A stretch of DNA of 64,000 bases from Cherax quadricarinatus (lineage: Eukaryota; Arthropoda; Malacostraca; Decapoda; Parastacidae): NCBI RefSeq assembly GCF_038502225.1, contig NC_091369.1, positions 2,753,300 through 2,817,299 of the forward strand. The letters are read 5' to 3'. The notes below the pieces were generated by a model. That model was not told the DNA's origin, ran no database searches, and saw only the letters and a program-made list of their open reading frames with translations. Both the position numbers and the translations under genes were made by a program. Numbering within the stretch: the first letter of the stretch is position 1; every line of letters starts with the position of its first letter. This document shows, in pieces, positions 10,985 to 23,351 of the stretch.

Positions 10985-11215
10985 TTTATTCTGGAAACGT
11001 TTCGCCATCCAGTGGCTTCTCCAGTCCAATACAGAGAAACGGCGAAGGATGAGGAGTGTGGGGGCAATCAGTCCCCGAGCCTGGAGTCAGAGACTGATTG
11101 TCTCACACTTCTCATCTTCCACCACATCTCTGCACTGGACTGAAGAAGCCACTAGCTGGCGAAATGTTCCCACAAGAAAAGTAACCCAGTTATTGCCACA
11201 CAGGTGTCTCATTTA
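10985..11215. repeat. Foldback repeat, GAAACGTTTCG family
   Basis: GAAACGTTTCGCCATCCAGT, then GGCTTCTCCAGTCC on the left, pairs with GGACTGAAGAAGCCAC and CTGGCGAAATGTTC on the right. It ends with the family's ACCCAGTTATTGCCACACAG segment. Confidence 0.8.
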
Positions 11216-12535
11216 TCAACCTGTCCGTATTCCACACCAGTTATTTACACAGCAGCAGGTGTTACGAGCACTGGAAACCAAAACACATTAATCTGATCCA
11301 GTGAAGAAGAAAGATGTCCCTCAGGAATATTCGAATGTTTCAAAGCAATGGACCCAATTTAAAAGCAGAATATACTAAAATTGGGTCTATCAATTTGAAA
11401 CACCTTGTATACCTACGTCAGGAGTTGCACAAGGTGATCGTCCACACCCACTCGCATTTAAAACTGTTGAAATGGTTTTATACCAACATTCACATTAATA
11501 AATGTGCATGATTTTTTAATAGGCTAATGTAATGGGTGGTGAACTTAAGGCACAGTGTGCATGTCCTTAGAGCACAATGTACACGTCCTTAGAACACAAT
11601 ATGAATAGCAATTTAGGTCAATTTATGATGACCTGTGGATCCCATTGTAAAAACCTGTAGATCCCACTGTAAACAACTTTAGATCCCATTGTAAACAACG
11701 TAGGTCCCACTGTAAACACCTGTAGCTAACAGCGTGCACACCTGCATATCTCAGCGTGCACACCTGTGGACCCCACCATGAACACCTGCAGTTCCCATCA
11801 TGAATACCTGCAGACCCCACCATGAACACCTGCAGATCCCATCATGAACACCTGCAGACCCCACCATGAACACCTGCCTCTCACAGCACCAACAACAGAC
11901 CACAACACTACCAAGTCCCTCTGACTTCGATGTCTAACACCAACTCTTCTCAGTCGCGAACACACAATCCCTCCTGCCTGTGAGGGATGGAGTGAAGAAG
12001 GGAGTTAGTAAGGGAGTGAGGGAAGGAGGGGGATTAACAAGTAGCTTACGAACTAAAGTGTCTGGGGATTATTAATGATCCTGACGGCGATTAAGGCTGG
12101 CACCCTCTTGAAAGCCATTGTGGCCGGGCGAAGAAGTCGAACTAGCCGGAGCCTCCATCGGCCTCAAGCACTTCGAAGTGATATTTCCACCTTCGAACTC
12201 CCACAGCCGGCGCCGACACGGCTGCAGGAGTTCCCAGACAATTGGTATTATCACACGGGGTGTTATTTAAAGACACCGTGTTTGTGTTAACACGGGAGAG
12301 GCCCCCTACCTTCACACAGGTAACACTACAGACAGGCTGCTTCCTTCTCTGATGGAGACTGCCTCTCGACTCCCCGTCCCTAAACGATTGAAGACCAAGA
12401 GAACCCGGCCGGAGGTTTTCATGGGGGTGCCGCCCCCTTCCCTGCCGCCCACTGCCAAGAATACCCTTTTGCACACGGCACTAGGGTGCCAAGGTAGTGT
12501 CGTGTGCAAGTTACGGAGGTGGTGGTGGTGGCACC
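11216..12535. other. No gene recognised; weak 22-bp repeats at 11620-11880
   Basis: The only structure is an imperfect array with units like CACCTGCAGACCCCACCATG. The open frames at 12.1-12.5 kb have no domain that I recognise. Confidence 0.5.
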
Positions 12536-12539
12536 TCGT

Positions 12540-14140
12540 GGTGGGTGGCAACCCACACTCTGCCCCTGCTGCTGCCCATGCTGTTGTTAATGCTGCCCAT
12601 GCTGCTGCCCATGCTGCTCTTCTTGCTGCCCATGCTGCTCTTCTTGCTGCCCATGCTGCTCTTCTTGCTGCCCATGCTGCTCTTCTTGCCCATGCTGCTG
12701 TTTTTGCTACCCATTCTGCTATTACTGCTGCCCCTACTGCTGGTATTGCTGCACCTGCTGCTTTTATTACTTTCCCTGATGCTGTTATTGCCCCTGCTGT
12801 TGTTGCTGCTGTTATTGCCCCTGCTGTTGTTGCTGCTGCTGTTATTGCCCCTGCTGTTGTTGCTGTTGTTATTGCCCCTGCTGTTGTTGCTGCTGTTATT
12901 GCCCCTGCTGTTGTTGCTGCTGTTATTGCTCCTGCTGTTGTTGCTGCTGTTATTGTCCCTGCTGTTGTTGCTGCTATTATTGCTCCTGCTGTTGTTGCTG
13001 CTGTTATTGCCCCTGCTGTTGTTGCTGCTGTTATTGCTCCTGCTGTTGTTGCTGCTGTTATTGCCCCTGCTGTTGTTGCTGCTGTTATTGCTCCTGCTGT
13101 TGTTGCTGCTGTTATTGCCCCTGCTGTTGTTGCTGCTGTTATTGCTCCTGCTGTTTCTGCTGTTATTGTTCCTGTTGCTTTTAATTCTGCTGTTATTATT
13201 GCTACAACTGTTGTAGCAGCTGCTGCTGCTGTTCCTACCGCTGCTGTTGTTGCTGCTGCTGTTGTTACTGCTGCTGTTGCTGTTATTGTCGCTACTGGTG
13301 TTGCTGTTGCTGGCATTGTTGCCTTTATTGCTGTTCTTGCTGCTACTGCTGTTGTTGCTGTTGCTGCGGCTGCTGCTGTTGTTATTCTTGTTTTTGCTGC
13401 TGCTGCTGCTATTTTTGTTGTTGCTGTTGTTGTTATTACTGTTGTTATTACTGTTGTTGTTGTTACTGTTGTTGTTGTTGTTGCTGTTATTACTGTTGTT
13501 GTACTGTTGTTGTTGCTGTTGTTACTGTTGTTGATGCTTTTGAAACAGATTCTGTTATCATTATTGTCACACTTCTGTTGTTGCTAAACAGTTCTTTTAA
13601 ACTACTGTTTTCTGTTGCTTCTGTTATTACTATTGCTGTTGCTTCTACTGTTGCTGCATGTGCTGCTAGTGCCGTCACTATTGCTGCTGCCAGTACTGTT
13701 ACTGTTGTTACTACTGTTACTGTTGCTAGTACTGTTGCTACTACTGTTACTGTTGCTAGTACTGTTGTTACTACTGTTACTGTTGCTGTTGTTACTCCTG
13801 TTACTGTTGCTAGTACTGTTGCTGCTACTGTTACTGTTGCTAGTACTGTTGTTACTACTGTTACTGTTGCTAGTACTGTTGCTGTTGTTGCTACTGTTAC
13901 TGTTGCTAGTACTGTTGTTACTACTGTTACTGTTGCTACTACTGTTGCTGTTGTTACTACTGTTACTGTTGCTAGTACTGTTGTTACTACTGTTACTGTT
14001 GCTAGTACTGTTGTTACTACTGTTACTGTTGCTAGTACTGTTGCTGTTGTTACTACTGTTACTGTTGCTAGTACTGTTGTTACTACTGTTACTGTTGCTA
14101 GTACTGTTGTTACTACTGTTACTGTTGCTACTACTGTTGA
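12540..14140. repeat. Triplet-rich arrays (GCT/GTT/ATT)
   Basis: Nested triplet arrays. Units are about 12-15 bp (CCCATGCTGCTCTTCTTGCT) near 12600-12700, about 24-27 bp (GCTGTTATTGCCCCTGCTGT) to 13150, irregular GCT/GTT to 13560, then about 30 bp (GTTGCTAGTACTGTTGTTAC) to 14140. Triplet periodicity opens all frames, giving poly-Leu, poly-Ala/Val and other low-complexity frames. None looks like a gene. Confidence 0.93.
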
Positions 14141-15125
14141 CGTACTGCTTCGGTTAGTTAGCTATACTGCTGCAAGCCAGTAAGTTGCTACTGTTGCTGC
14201 TGTAGTTGCTACTGCTTCGTTCGTAGCTTGCTTACTGCTCCTGGCTTGTAGTTACCTACTGCTTGCTGCTGCAGTTGCTACTGTTACTGCTGTTGTAGTT
14301 GCTACCTGCTTCCGTTGTAGTGCTTACTTTGCTGCCTGTTGTAGCTTACTACCTGTTGCCGTTGTAGCTTGCTACTGCTTCAGTTGTAGTTGCCACTACT
14401 GCTGCTACAGAAGCTACTTGTTGCAAGGCTTGTAGTTGCCACCGTTGCTGCCGTTGTAGCTGCTATTGCCAAGGTTGCCAGCTTGCCACTTGCTACTGTT
14501 GCTGTTGTAGTTGCTACTGTTTCTGTTGTAGTTGCTACTGTTGCTGTTGTAGTTGCTACAGCTGCTGTTGTAGTTGCTACTGTTGCCGGGTTGTAGCTTG
14601 CTACAGCCGCTTGCTTGTAGCTTACTAACCGTTTCTGGGCTGTAGCCGCCTAGCCAGCCGTTCTTGCAGCTTGCCTACCTGTTTCCCCGGCTGCAGCTTG
14701 CCTACCTGCCTGCTGCCGCAGCTGCCTACCTGTTGCCTGTTCGTAGTCCAGCCACCGCTTGCCGCTTGTAGCTTGCCTACCTGGCTCGCTTGTAGCTGCT
14801 ACAGCCGCCTAAGCTTCGTAGCCAGCTACCGTTCTGGCCTGTAGCTTGCCACTGCTCTGCCTGTAGCCGCCACTGCTTCTGCCAGTAAGCTTACATCACC
14901 GTTCTGCTTGTAGCTTGCCACTGCTGCTGCTAGTTAGCTACTGCTTGCTGCTTGTAGCTTGCCTACCTGCTTCTGCTGCAGCTTACCAACTTGCTCTGCC
15001 TGCAGCTTGCTACCGCTGCCTGTTGTGGTTGCTACCGTTGCTGCCGTTGTAGCTACTACTGTTTCTGGTTGTAGTTGCCTACTGCCGCTGTTCCAGCGCT
15101 TACCTGTTGCTGCCTGTAGCCTGCC
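14141..15125. repeat. Degenerate GTTGTAGCTTGCTAC-type repeat
   Basis: Units resembling GTTGTAGTTGCTACTGTTGC, with many single-base insertions and deletions and C-for-T changes. This is unlike the clean arrays on both sides and could be decay or poor consensus quality. Confidence 0.8.
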
Positions 15126-15129
15126 TACC

Positions 15130-15535
15130 TGGCTTTGCAGTTGCTATTGCTGCTGTTGTTACTACTGCTGCTGTAGTCGCTGCTGTTGCTTTGCAGTTGC
15201 TATTGCTGCTGTTGTTGCTACTGCTGCTGTAGTTGCTCCTGTTGCTTTGCAGTTGCTATTGCTGCTGTTGTTACTACTGCTGCTGTAGTTGCTCCTGTTG
15301 CTTTGCAGTTGCTATTGCTGCTGTTGTTACTACTGCTGCTGTAGTCGCTGCTGTTGCTTTGCAGTTGCTATTGCTGCTGTTGTTGCTACTGCTGCTGTAG
15401 TTGCTCCTGTTGCTTTGCAGTTGCTATTGCTGCTGTTGTTACTACTGCTGCTGTAGTTGCTCCTGTTGCTTTGCAGTTGCTATTGCTGCTGTTGTTACTA
15501 CTGCTGCTGTAGTCGCTGCTGTTGTGATAGCAGCA
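15130..15535. repeat. 56-bp minisatellite, about seven copies
   Basis: TTTGCAGTTGCTATTGCTGC recurs at 15134, 15190, 15246 and 15302, and onward. Copies alternate between TAGTCGCTGC and TAGTTGCTCC variants. Confidence 0.93.
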
Positions 15536-15589
15536 GCAACAACAACAGCAGCAACACCTGCTGCAATACCTACCCCCATCCCTCATCTC

Positions 15590-15638
15590 CCACACACACA
15601 CACCTCTCCCCTCCCACATGTACACCTGCTACCACCCT

Positions 15639-15679
<41 letters not shown>

Positions 15680-15712
15680 CTCCCCTCCCACATGTACACC
15701 TGCTACCACCCT

Positions 15713-15753
<41 letters not shown>

Positions 15754-15812
15754 CTCCCCTCCCACATGTACACCTGCTACCACCCTCCCACACACACACA
15801 CACACACACACA
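15590..15812. repeat. CA-containing minisatellite, left part
   Basis: Unit: CTCCCACATGTACACCTGCT, then ACCACCCTCC, then a CA run of variable length and CCTCTCCC. The same array resumes at 17017, on the far side of a retroelement copy. Confidence 0.95.
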
Positions 15813-16937
15813 GAAGTAAGACACGAGAGAGAGGGTTGGGTAGATTGCGTTTTCCTAGACTGCAGGAAGGCCTTTGACACAGTTCCCCACAAGAGATTAG
15901 TGCAGAAGCTGGAGGATCAGGCACACATAAAAGGAAGGGCACTGCAATGGATAAGGGAATACCTGACAGGGAGGCAGCAACGAGTCATGGTACGTGAAGA
16001 GGTATCACAGTGGGCGCCTGTTACGAGCGGGGTCCCACAGGGGTCAGTTCTAGGACCAGTGCTATTTTTGATATATGTGAACGACATGATGGAAGGAATA
16101 GACTCTGAAGTGTCCCTGTTCGCAGATGACGTGAAGTTGATGAGAAGAATTAAATCGGACGAGGATGAGGCAGGACTGCAAAGAGACCTGGAGAGGCTGG
16201 ACATGTGGTCCAGTAACTGGCTCCTCGAATTCAATCCAGCCAAATGCAAAGTCATGAAGATTGGGGAGGGGCAAAGAAGACCGCAGACAGAATATAGGCT
16301 AGGTGGACAAAGACTACAGACCTCACTCAGGGAGAAAGACCTTGGGGTGACCATAACACCGAGTACATCACCGGAGGCACACATCAACCAAATAACCGCT
16401 GCAGCATACGGGCGCCTGGCAAACCTGAGAATAGCGTTCCGATACCTCAATAAGGAATCGTTCAAGACACTGTACACTGTGTATGTTAGGCCCATACTGG
16501 AGTATGCAGCACCAGTCTGGAACCCACACCTGGTCAAGCACGTCAAGAAGTTAGAGAAAGTACAAAGGTTTGCAACAAGGCTAGTCCCAGAGCTCAAGGG
16601 AATGTCGTACGAGGAAAGGTTAAGGGAAATCGGACTGACGACACTGGAGGACAGAAGGGTCAGGGGAGACATGATAACGACATACAAGATACTGCGGGGA
16701 ATAGACAAGGTGGACAGAGATAGGATGTTCCAGAGAGGGGACACAGGGACAAGGGGTCACAACTGGAAGCTGAAGACTCAGACGAGTCACAGGGACGTTA
16801 GGAAGTATTTCTTCAGTCATAGAGTTGTCAGCAAGTGGAATAGCCTAGCAAGTGAAGTAGTGGAGGCAGGAACCATACATAGTTTTAAGAAGAGGTATGA
16901 CAAAGCTCAGGAAGCAGAGAGAGAGAGGATCCAGTAG
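15813..16937 (+). CDS. Reverse transcriptase of a CR1/Jockey-like retrotransposon (5' truncated)
   Basis: Open frame of about 374 codons with no true start: the frame enters from the CA repeat, and element sequence begins at [20 protein letters not shown]. Visible RT motifs are [16 protein letters not shown] (first catalytic Asp region), [20 protein letters not shown] and [10 protein letters not shown] (intact FADD). Next come [23 protein letters not shown] and the C-terminal domain ending in [11 protein letters not shown] and a TAG stop. The endonuclease, ORF1 and the RT N-terminus are missing. Target-primed reverse transcription is the known mode of the group. The frame is free of stops, and its last 256 bp match the copy at 53.15 kb with one difference, which points to recent insertion. 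Confidence 0.9.
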   Translation, partial: EVRHEREGWVDCVFLDCRKAFDTVPHKRLVQKLEDQAHIKGRALQWIREYLTGRQQRVMVREEVSQWAPVTSGVPQGSVLGPVLFLIYVNDMMEGIDSEVSLFADDVKLMRRIKSDEDEAGLQRDLERLDMWSSNWLLEFNPAKCKVMKIGEGQRRPQTEYRLGGQRLQTSLREKDLGVTITPSTSPEAHINQITAAAYGRLANLRIAFRYLNKESFKTLYTVYVRPILEYAAPVWNPHLVKHVKKLEKVQRFATRLVPELKGMSYEERLREIGLTTLEDRRVRGDMITTYKILRGIDKVDRDRMFQRGDTGTRGHNWKLKTQTSHRDVRKYFFSHRVVSKWNSLASEVVEAGTIHSFKKRYDKAQEAERERIQ

Positions 16938-17016
16938 CGATCAGTGAAGAGGCGGGGCCAGGAGCTGAGTCTCGACCCCTGCAACCACAATTAGGTGAGT
17001 ACAATTAGGTGAGTAC
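15813..17016 (+). mobile_element. 5'-truncated CR1/Jockey-like element inserted in a CA tract
   Basis: The element starts directly after CACACACACA and ends with two AATTAGGTGAGTAC units followed by ACACACAC. The host minisatellite lies on both sides, so the insertion split one array inside its CA portion. Confidence 0.88.
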
Positions 17017-17179
17017 ACACACACCTCCCCTCCCACATGTACACCTGCTACCACTCTCCCACACACACACACACCTCCCCTCCCACATGTACACCTGCTA
17101 CCACCCTCCCACACACACACACACACACAGACACACACACACACACCTCCCCTCCCACATGTACACCTGCTACCACCCT

Positions 17180-17222
<43 letters not shown>

Positions 17223-17411
17223 CCCCTCCCACATGTACACCTGCTAACACTCTCCCACACACACACACACACACCTCTCCCCTCCCACAGGTACACCTGC
17301 TACCACCCTCCCACACACACACACCTCTCCCCTCCCACATGTACACCTGCTACCACCCTCCCACACACACACACATCTCTCCCCTCCCACATGTACACCT
17401 GCTACCACCCT

Positions 17412-17446
<35 letters not shown>

Positions 17447-17479
17447 CTCCCCTCCCACATGTACACCTGCTACCACCCT

Positions 17480-17512
<33 letters not shown>

Positions 17513-17665
17513 CCCCTCCCACATGTACACCTGCTACCACCCTCCCACACACACACACACACACACACCTCTCCCCTCCCACATGTACACCTGCTACCAC
17601 CCTCCCACACACACACACACACACACACACACCTCCCCTCCCACATGTACACCTGCTACCACCCT

Positions 17666-17702
<37 letters not shown>

Positions 17703-17755
17703 CCCCTCCCACATGTACACCTGCTACCACCCTCCCACACACACACACACACACC
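17017..17755. repeat. CA-containing minisatellite, right part
   Basis: About 14 units of CTCCCACATGTACACCTGCT plus ACCACCCTCC, separated by CA runs of about 5 to 18 repeats. The His-Thr frames and the minus-strand Cys-Val frames are artefacts. Confidence 0.96.
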
Positions 17756-18050
17756 TTACATAAGGCCACAATTTTGCCCACGATCACCCCCCACACCTCC
17801 ATCCATCCCCTCCCTTCCCCACCCCACGATCTCTCCCACCCCACCACCGCCAGCTGATAATATCCCCACCCATAATAGGTACTGTTGAAGTGAGAGAGAT
17901 TATTCTCCAATATAGAGTTAGGCTCCATAAGTATCTTTGAGAGGACCGTCTCACAAGGCGCTTTTCCGCGGATAGAGAAAGACCACGGCCTTGTTTTACG
18001 GGTATCGTAGATGATTAACAGTAGACGTAGCGATAGACAATGCTGGAGTG
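17756..18050. other. No feature seen
   Basis: C-rich, then mixed sequence with no repeat or exon that I can support. Confidence 0.5.
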
Positions 18051-18051
18051 G

Positions 18052-18262
18052 TAATAATGATAATAATAATAATCTTTATTTCTACCAGTACGTGGTACAA
18101 CTTATACAGACCATAGCTGACACCAATGACCTACTATATAGAAAGTCCCGGGTTATGTAGAGCATTTCCCGCAACTTAGGTTAATTTTGTGCACCAGGAT
18201 GCTTCCCACGCCAGTGTACTAACACCCAGGTACCTACTTACTGCTAGGTGAACAGTGACAGC
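18052..18262 (-). mobile_element. SINE body fragment with ATT-type tail
   Basis: Shares AACACCCAGGTACCTACTTA and CTAGGTGAACAGTGACAGCA with the fuller SINE at 19920-20238. The tail (AAT units at 18055-18075) is at the low-coordinate end, so the element lies on the minus strand. The tRNA-like head is missing. Confidence 0.65.
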
Positions 18263-18308
18263 AGGTGTCTAGAAGAAATTACACAAATGGTGTATTTGTG
18301 CACACGGT

Positions 18309-18314
<6 letters not shown>

Positions 18315-18357
<43 letters not shown>

Positions 18358-18434
18358 TAATGTTGATACAGACGGTGTTAGTTTCCGGGTTCAGTTAAGA
18401 ATTGTTGGCCAGGGTGTAAATCTGTACAGAGATA

Positions 18435-18503
<69 letters not shown>

Positions 18504-18536
18504 ATAAGCAAATACTGGCGCTTCCAAGACATGTTT

Positions 18537-18614
<78 letters not shown>
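18315..18614. repeat. (GT)n, (GT)n and (CA)n microsatellites
   Basis: GT tracts at 18315-18354 and 18436-18500, then a CA tract at 18541-18614. The GT and CA tracts are inverted relative to each other, about 40 bp apart. Confidence 0.95.
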
Positions 18615-18617
<3 letters not shown>

Positions 18618-18664
18618 CAGGGCCAGGAGCTATGACTCGACCCCTGCACTACAATTAGGTGAGC
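18615..18664 (+). mobile_element. 3'-end fragment of the AC-associated retroelement
   Basis: GGGCCAGGAGCTATGACTCG, then ACCCCTGCACTACAATTAGG, directly follows the CA tract. It matches the element's 3' UTR but runs into an older RT copy rather than into AC repeat. Confidence 0.7.
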
Positions 18665-19345
18665 AGAGACTGCTGCATCAAAGAGCTTCTTACAGGCAGG
18701 GAACTAAGAGTGACTCTCAGGTAAGAGATGCCAGAATGAGGTAAGAGTAACAAGTGAGGTCCCTCAAGGATCAGTCTTGGGACCGCTACTGTTCCTGCCT
18801 CATGTGAACAACACTACAGATGAGACTGAATGAGACACATCCCTGTTTGTTGATGATGTGAAACTAATGAGGGAACAATAACAGATGAGAAAGGGGGAAG
18901 GTTCTAAAGTGATCTGGATTGAGAGCAACATTGTTCAGGTAAGTGGCTGTTTGATTTCAACCCCAGCAAATGCAAGGTTACGAAGATTGAGGAGCAGACT
19001 CGGGGGACAGAGTCTGCAGACTTCACTCCAAGATGAAGATCTAGAGGTGAGCACAGTGCCTAATGTATCACCAAGAGGCTCAAATAAACTGAATCACGTC
19101 TGCGGCCAATGTTCGTCTGGCAAATTTAAGACTAATCTTCAGGAACCTCAACAAAGGGTCATTCTGGGTACTTTATACAAGACACGTTAGGACCATCTTG
19201 GAGTACGCAGCACCAGTATGGAGCCCTCACCTGAGGAAGCATGTTAAGAGTAGTTTCTGAGTTTTGGTGTAGGCCCTACGAGGAGAGGTTAATAGAGGTG
19301 AATTTAATGACCCAAGAGGACAGGAGGTGGTTGGGCTGTATTTAT
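18665..19345 (+). pseudogene. Old, frameshifted copy of the same RT family
   Basis: Pieces align in order with the open copies: an [19 protein letters not shown] stretch near 18755, a SLFVDDVKLM-like stretch near 18840 (FADD changed to FVDD), NPSKCKVTKI near 18960, then [20 protein letters not shown] near 19190-19250 and [17 protein letters not shown] near 19275. Several stops and deletions separate them. Confidence 0.72.
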
Positions 19346-19369
19346 AGTATTGAAATGTGTCAGTCTGAG

Positions 19370-19620
<251 letters not shown>

Positions 19621-19746
19621 CTTGTGGATACTGTGTACCATTCATGTATTGATTTACGATGGTTAGAGAGGACATCGTTAGACGTCTGCCAGTAGATCAG
19701 GGAGTGAGTTAGTCTAAGTGTCCTTCATATTGACGGCCCTACCTAC

Positions 19747-19848
<102 letters not shown>

Positions 19849-19919
19849 TAACCCGTAAACTGTCCACACGTAGAACTACGTCCACTCTCGTAGCTCTCTG
19901 AATATTTTGGAAAAAAAAA

Positions 19920-20238
19920 TCGTTTATTTTTTAATATTTTTATTTACTACCAGTACATGTACAAGGTATACAGACCATAGCTGACATCAGTGACATACTA
20001 CTATATAGAAAGTCCCTTGTTATGCTGAGAATTTCCCGCAAATTAGGTCAGTTTTGTCCCAGGATGCGACCCACACCAGTCCACTAACACCCAGGTACCT
20101 ATTTTACTGATGGGTGAACAGGAACAGCAGGTGTCTTGTGGAAACAACGTCCCTAATATTTTCCAGTCGTACCGGAGATTCGAACTACGGACCCCAGTGT
20201 GTGAGGTGAGTGCGCTAGTGTTCGCGCTACGGGACACC
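19920..20238 (-). mobile_element. tRNA-derived SINE
   Basis: On the minus strand the head (20238 downward) carries GTAGCGCGAACACTAGCGCA and a B-box-like GTTCGAATCTC. The body holds CACCCATCAGTAAAATAGGT and ACCTGGGTGTTAGTGGACTG, and the element ends in A/T-rich sequence next to the AAT tract. A related, better-preserved head is at 60.7 kb. Confidence 0.7.
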
Positions 20239-20239
20239 G

Positions 20240-20398
20240 TATAGAGCTTAATGTGGAATAACCAGAGCTGTGAAGTTCATCTTGGGTTGTACAAGTCTAG
20301 TCTTGTGGATGTTTTAGCGTTGGTCAGATATATAGAACAGATCGTGGTACTTGGTACTGGTACTTTCAGTTCTCTGGGCATCTGTGTTTTCTCGTTTA
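20240..20398. other. No feature seen
   Basis: Unique spacer before the 82-bp array. Confidence 0.5.
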
Positions 20399-21425
20399 CC
20401 AGAGCTGGTAACCTTCAGCAAGTTGGTTGTCAACAATGGATAGAAGGGATACCCAGCTGAAACTCCACCTCCAGCCTGTACCAGAGCTGGTAACCTTCAG
20501 CAAGTTGGTTGTCAACAATGGATAGAAGGGATACCCAGCTGAAACTCCACCTCCAGCCTGTACCAGAGCTGGTAACCTTCAGCAAGTTGGTTGTCAACAA
20601 TGGATAGAAGGGATACCCAGCTGAAACTCCACCTCCAGCCTGTACCAGAGCTGGTAACCTTCAGCAAGTTGGTTGTCAACAATGGATAGAAGGGATACCC
20701 AGCTGAAACTCCACCTCCAGCCTGTACCAGAGCTGGTAACCTTCAGCAAGATGGTTGTCAACAATGGATAGAAGGGATACCCAGCTGAAACTCCACCTCC
20801 AGCCTGTACCAGAGCTGGTATCCCTCAGCAAGATGGTTGTCAACAATGGATAGAAGGGATACCCAGCTGAAACTCCACCTCCAGCCTGTACCAGAGCTGG
20901 TAACCTTCAGCAAGCTGGTTGTCAACAATGGATAGAAGGGATACCCAGCTGAAACTCCACCTCCAGCCTGTACCAGAGCTGGTAACCTTCAGCAAGCTGG
21001 TTGTCAACAATGGATAGAAGGGATACCCAATTGAAACTCCACCTCCAGCCTGTACCAGAGCTGGTAACCTTCAGCAAGCTGGTTGTCAACAATGGATAGA
21101 AGGGATACCCAGCTGAAACTCCACCTCCAGCCTGTACCAGAGCTGGTAACCTTCAGCAAGCTGGTTGTCAACAATGGATAGAAGGGATACCCAGGTGAAA
21201 CTCTACCTCCAGCCTGTACCAGAGCTGGTATCCCTCAGCAAGATGGTTGTCAACAATGGATAGAAGGGATACCCAGCTGAAACTCCACCTCCAGCCTGTA
21301 CCAGAGCTGGTATCCTTCAGCAAGATGGTTGTCAACAATGGATAGAAGGGATACCCAGCTGAAACTCCACCTCCAGCCTGTACCAGAGCTGGTATCCCTC
21401 AGCAGGATGGTTATAACCAATAGTC
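20399..21425. repeat. 82-bp minisatellite, about 12 copies
   Basis: Copies begin CCAGAGCTGGTAACCTTCAG at 20399, 20481 and 20563 and continue. They are nearly identical, with diagnostic changes (AAGTTGG, AAGATGG, AAGCTGG) grouped along the array. Confidence 0.96.
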
Positions 21426-21461
21426 AGAAGTAATAACCAGCTACAACGCCACCTCCAGCCT

Positions 21462-21552
21462 GTACCTGGGACCTACCTGGGACCTACCTGGGACCTATCT
21501 GGGACCTACCTGGGACCTACCTGGGACCTACCTGGGACCTACCTGGGAAGAT
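21462..21552. repeat. 12-bp tandem repeat
   Basis: About seven GGGACCTACCTG units. Confidence 0.9.
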
Positions 21553-21703
21553 ATCCAGACATTAAACAAGAAAGCCGTCGTCCTGAGCGGTAATCAAGTA
21601 ATTTTTAATCTTTTTTCATAGTGTGTATTGTACCAGCTGGAGTCTCAAGTGCTGGAAGAACACTCTTGCGGTCTTGTAAGATTACCTGTCCTCTTACTGT
21701 CTC

Positions 21704-21707
<4 letters not shown>

Positions 21708-21761
<54 letters not shown>
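21708..21761. repeat. (GA)n microsatellite
   Basis: About 27 GA units. Confidence 0.95.
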
Positions 21762-21765
<4 letters not shown>

Positions 21766-21849
21766 GAGACAGAAACAGAGATGCAATCTGTTCAACGTCA
21801 TATGGACAAAGGTGATACTTATATTGTATTAATAGATGTGTGAGTGTGT

Positions 21850-22240
21850 GTGCTCGCCTATATGTGGCTGCAGGGGTCGAGTCACAGCTCCTGGCCCCGC
21901 CGTTCAACTTGGTCTTTGCTATATTCACTCCTAACCTCATGGGCCCTATCGTACCTGCTCTTAACACTGTGTATGGAACCTGCCTCCACTACCTCAAAGA
22001 TCATTCCACCTTCCCGACCACTCTGATGCTGAAGAAATACTTCCTAACATCCCAGTGGCTCATCTATGTTTTAGCTTTCAGCTGCGTCCTAAGTTCCCGT
22101 TTTCTTGCCCCTCAAGCAGCCTATCCCTATCTACCTTATTCTCTGAGTATTTTGTATGTTGTTATCATATCTCCCCTTGTGCTAGCATTCTCTAGTGTCG
22201 TTATATTCAGTTATATTACCCTTTTCTTCATAGTTTATAC
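21850..22240 (-). mobile_element. 3' part of an older copy of the AC-associated retroelement
   Basis: On the minus strand it encodes [13 protein letters not shown], then a [19 protein letters not shown] segment with frame shifts, followed by the 3' UTR (GGGGCCAGGAGCTGTGACTC) and a tail ending in GCGAGCACACACAC. The tail side is GT/AC-rich (21838-21852). The other side adjoins the 22-bp array. Confidence 0.75.
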
Positions 22241-22244
22241 CCCT

Positions 22245-22918
22245 TACAGTATATCAAGGACGCTACCTGATAGCTTCAAGGACGCTACCTGATAGCTTCA
22301 AGGACACTACCTGATAGCTTCAAGGACGCTACCTGATAGCTTCAAGGACGCTACCTGATAGCTTCAAGGACACTACCTGATAGCTTTCAAGACTCTACCT
22401 GACGCTACCTGATAGCTTCAAGGACGCTACCTGATAGCTTCAAGACACTACCTGATAGCTTCAAGGACGCTACCTGATAGCTTCAAGGACACTACCTGAT
22501 AGCTTCAAGGACGCTACCTGATAGCTTCAAGGACGCTACTTGATAGCTTCAAGGACGCTACCTGATAGCTTCAAGGACGCTACTTGATAGCTTCAAGGAC
22601 GCTACCTGATAGCTTCAAGGACACTACCTGATAGCTTCAAGGACGCTACCTGATAGCTTCAAGGACGCTACCTGATAGCTTCAAGGACACTACCTGATAG
22701 CTTCAAGGACGCTACCTGATAGCTTCAAGGACGCTACCTGATAGCTTCAAGGACGCTACCTGATAGCTTCAAGGACGCTACCTGATAGCTTCAAGGACGC
22801 TACCTGATAGCTTCAAGGACGCTACCTGATAGCTTCAAGGACGCTACCTGATAGCTTCAAGGACGCTACCTGATAGCTTCAAGGACGCTACCTGATAGCT
22901 TCAAGGACGCTACCTGAA
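22245..22918. repeat. 22-bp minisatellite, about 30 copies
   Basis: Unit GGACGCTACCTGATAGCTTC plus AA. A few shortened copies lie near 22385-22445. Confidence 0.97.
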
Positions 22919-23184
22919 CTCTGTTCAACTCACCTGCTACTCCCTCACCCAATATTATCTCTAAATCTAAATTTTTCCAACTTAAAACCATCACTGCGAG
23001 TCCTGTCTTGGCTAGATATTTTTAACACGTTATTTACAACCCCTTGACTTATTCCTGTTTACCATATGTAGGCTTCAGGTATCGCCTCACCCTGGTTATA
23101 GCGGCCAGTAGTGGGCTTAACCATGTTTGTAAGATTTATGATTTATATTTGGTACAGGATTTTGCGTGCTGGGCTTGTGACGAG

Positions 23185-23345
23185 CCTACTGGCCACGTTT
23201 CCTTACGCCTGTTCCTGTTCACCTAGCAGTGAATAGGTACTTGGTTTCTTTATGTATGTTGTCCCTGGCCAGCTAGTAGTGAGTAGGTGCCTGGGTGTTA
23301 GTTTCCTTACATATGCTGGCCCTTTTCACCTAGTAGAAAGTAGAT
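23185..23345 (+). mobile_element. SINE body fragments in tandem
   Basis: Three imperfect copies of CACCTAGCAGTGAATAGGTA and GTGTTAGTTTCCTTA, matching the body of the SINEs at 20.1 and 60.6 kb. Confidence 0.55.
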
Positions 23346-23351
23346 ACCTTA

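Noticed and set aside
12352..12540. Possible exon upstream of the triplet block
   Set aside because: Frames are open on both strands only because they run into the triplet array; the unique part matches nothing that I recognise.
12312..14183. Poly-Leu, poly-Ala/Val and poly-Thr frames over the triplet block
   Set aside because: Triplet periodicity opens frames on both strands; no non-repeat flank with exon signals is seen.
15618..15812. ATG and His-Thr-rich N-terminus in front of the 15.8 kb RT frame
   Set aside because: It is CA minisatellite read in frame; the RT is truncated and has no native start.
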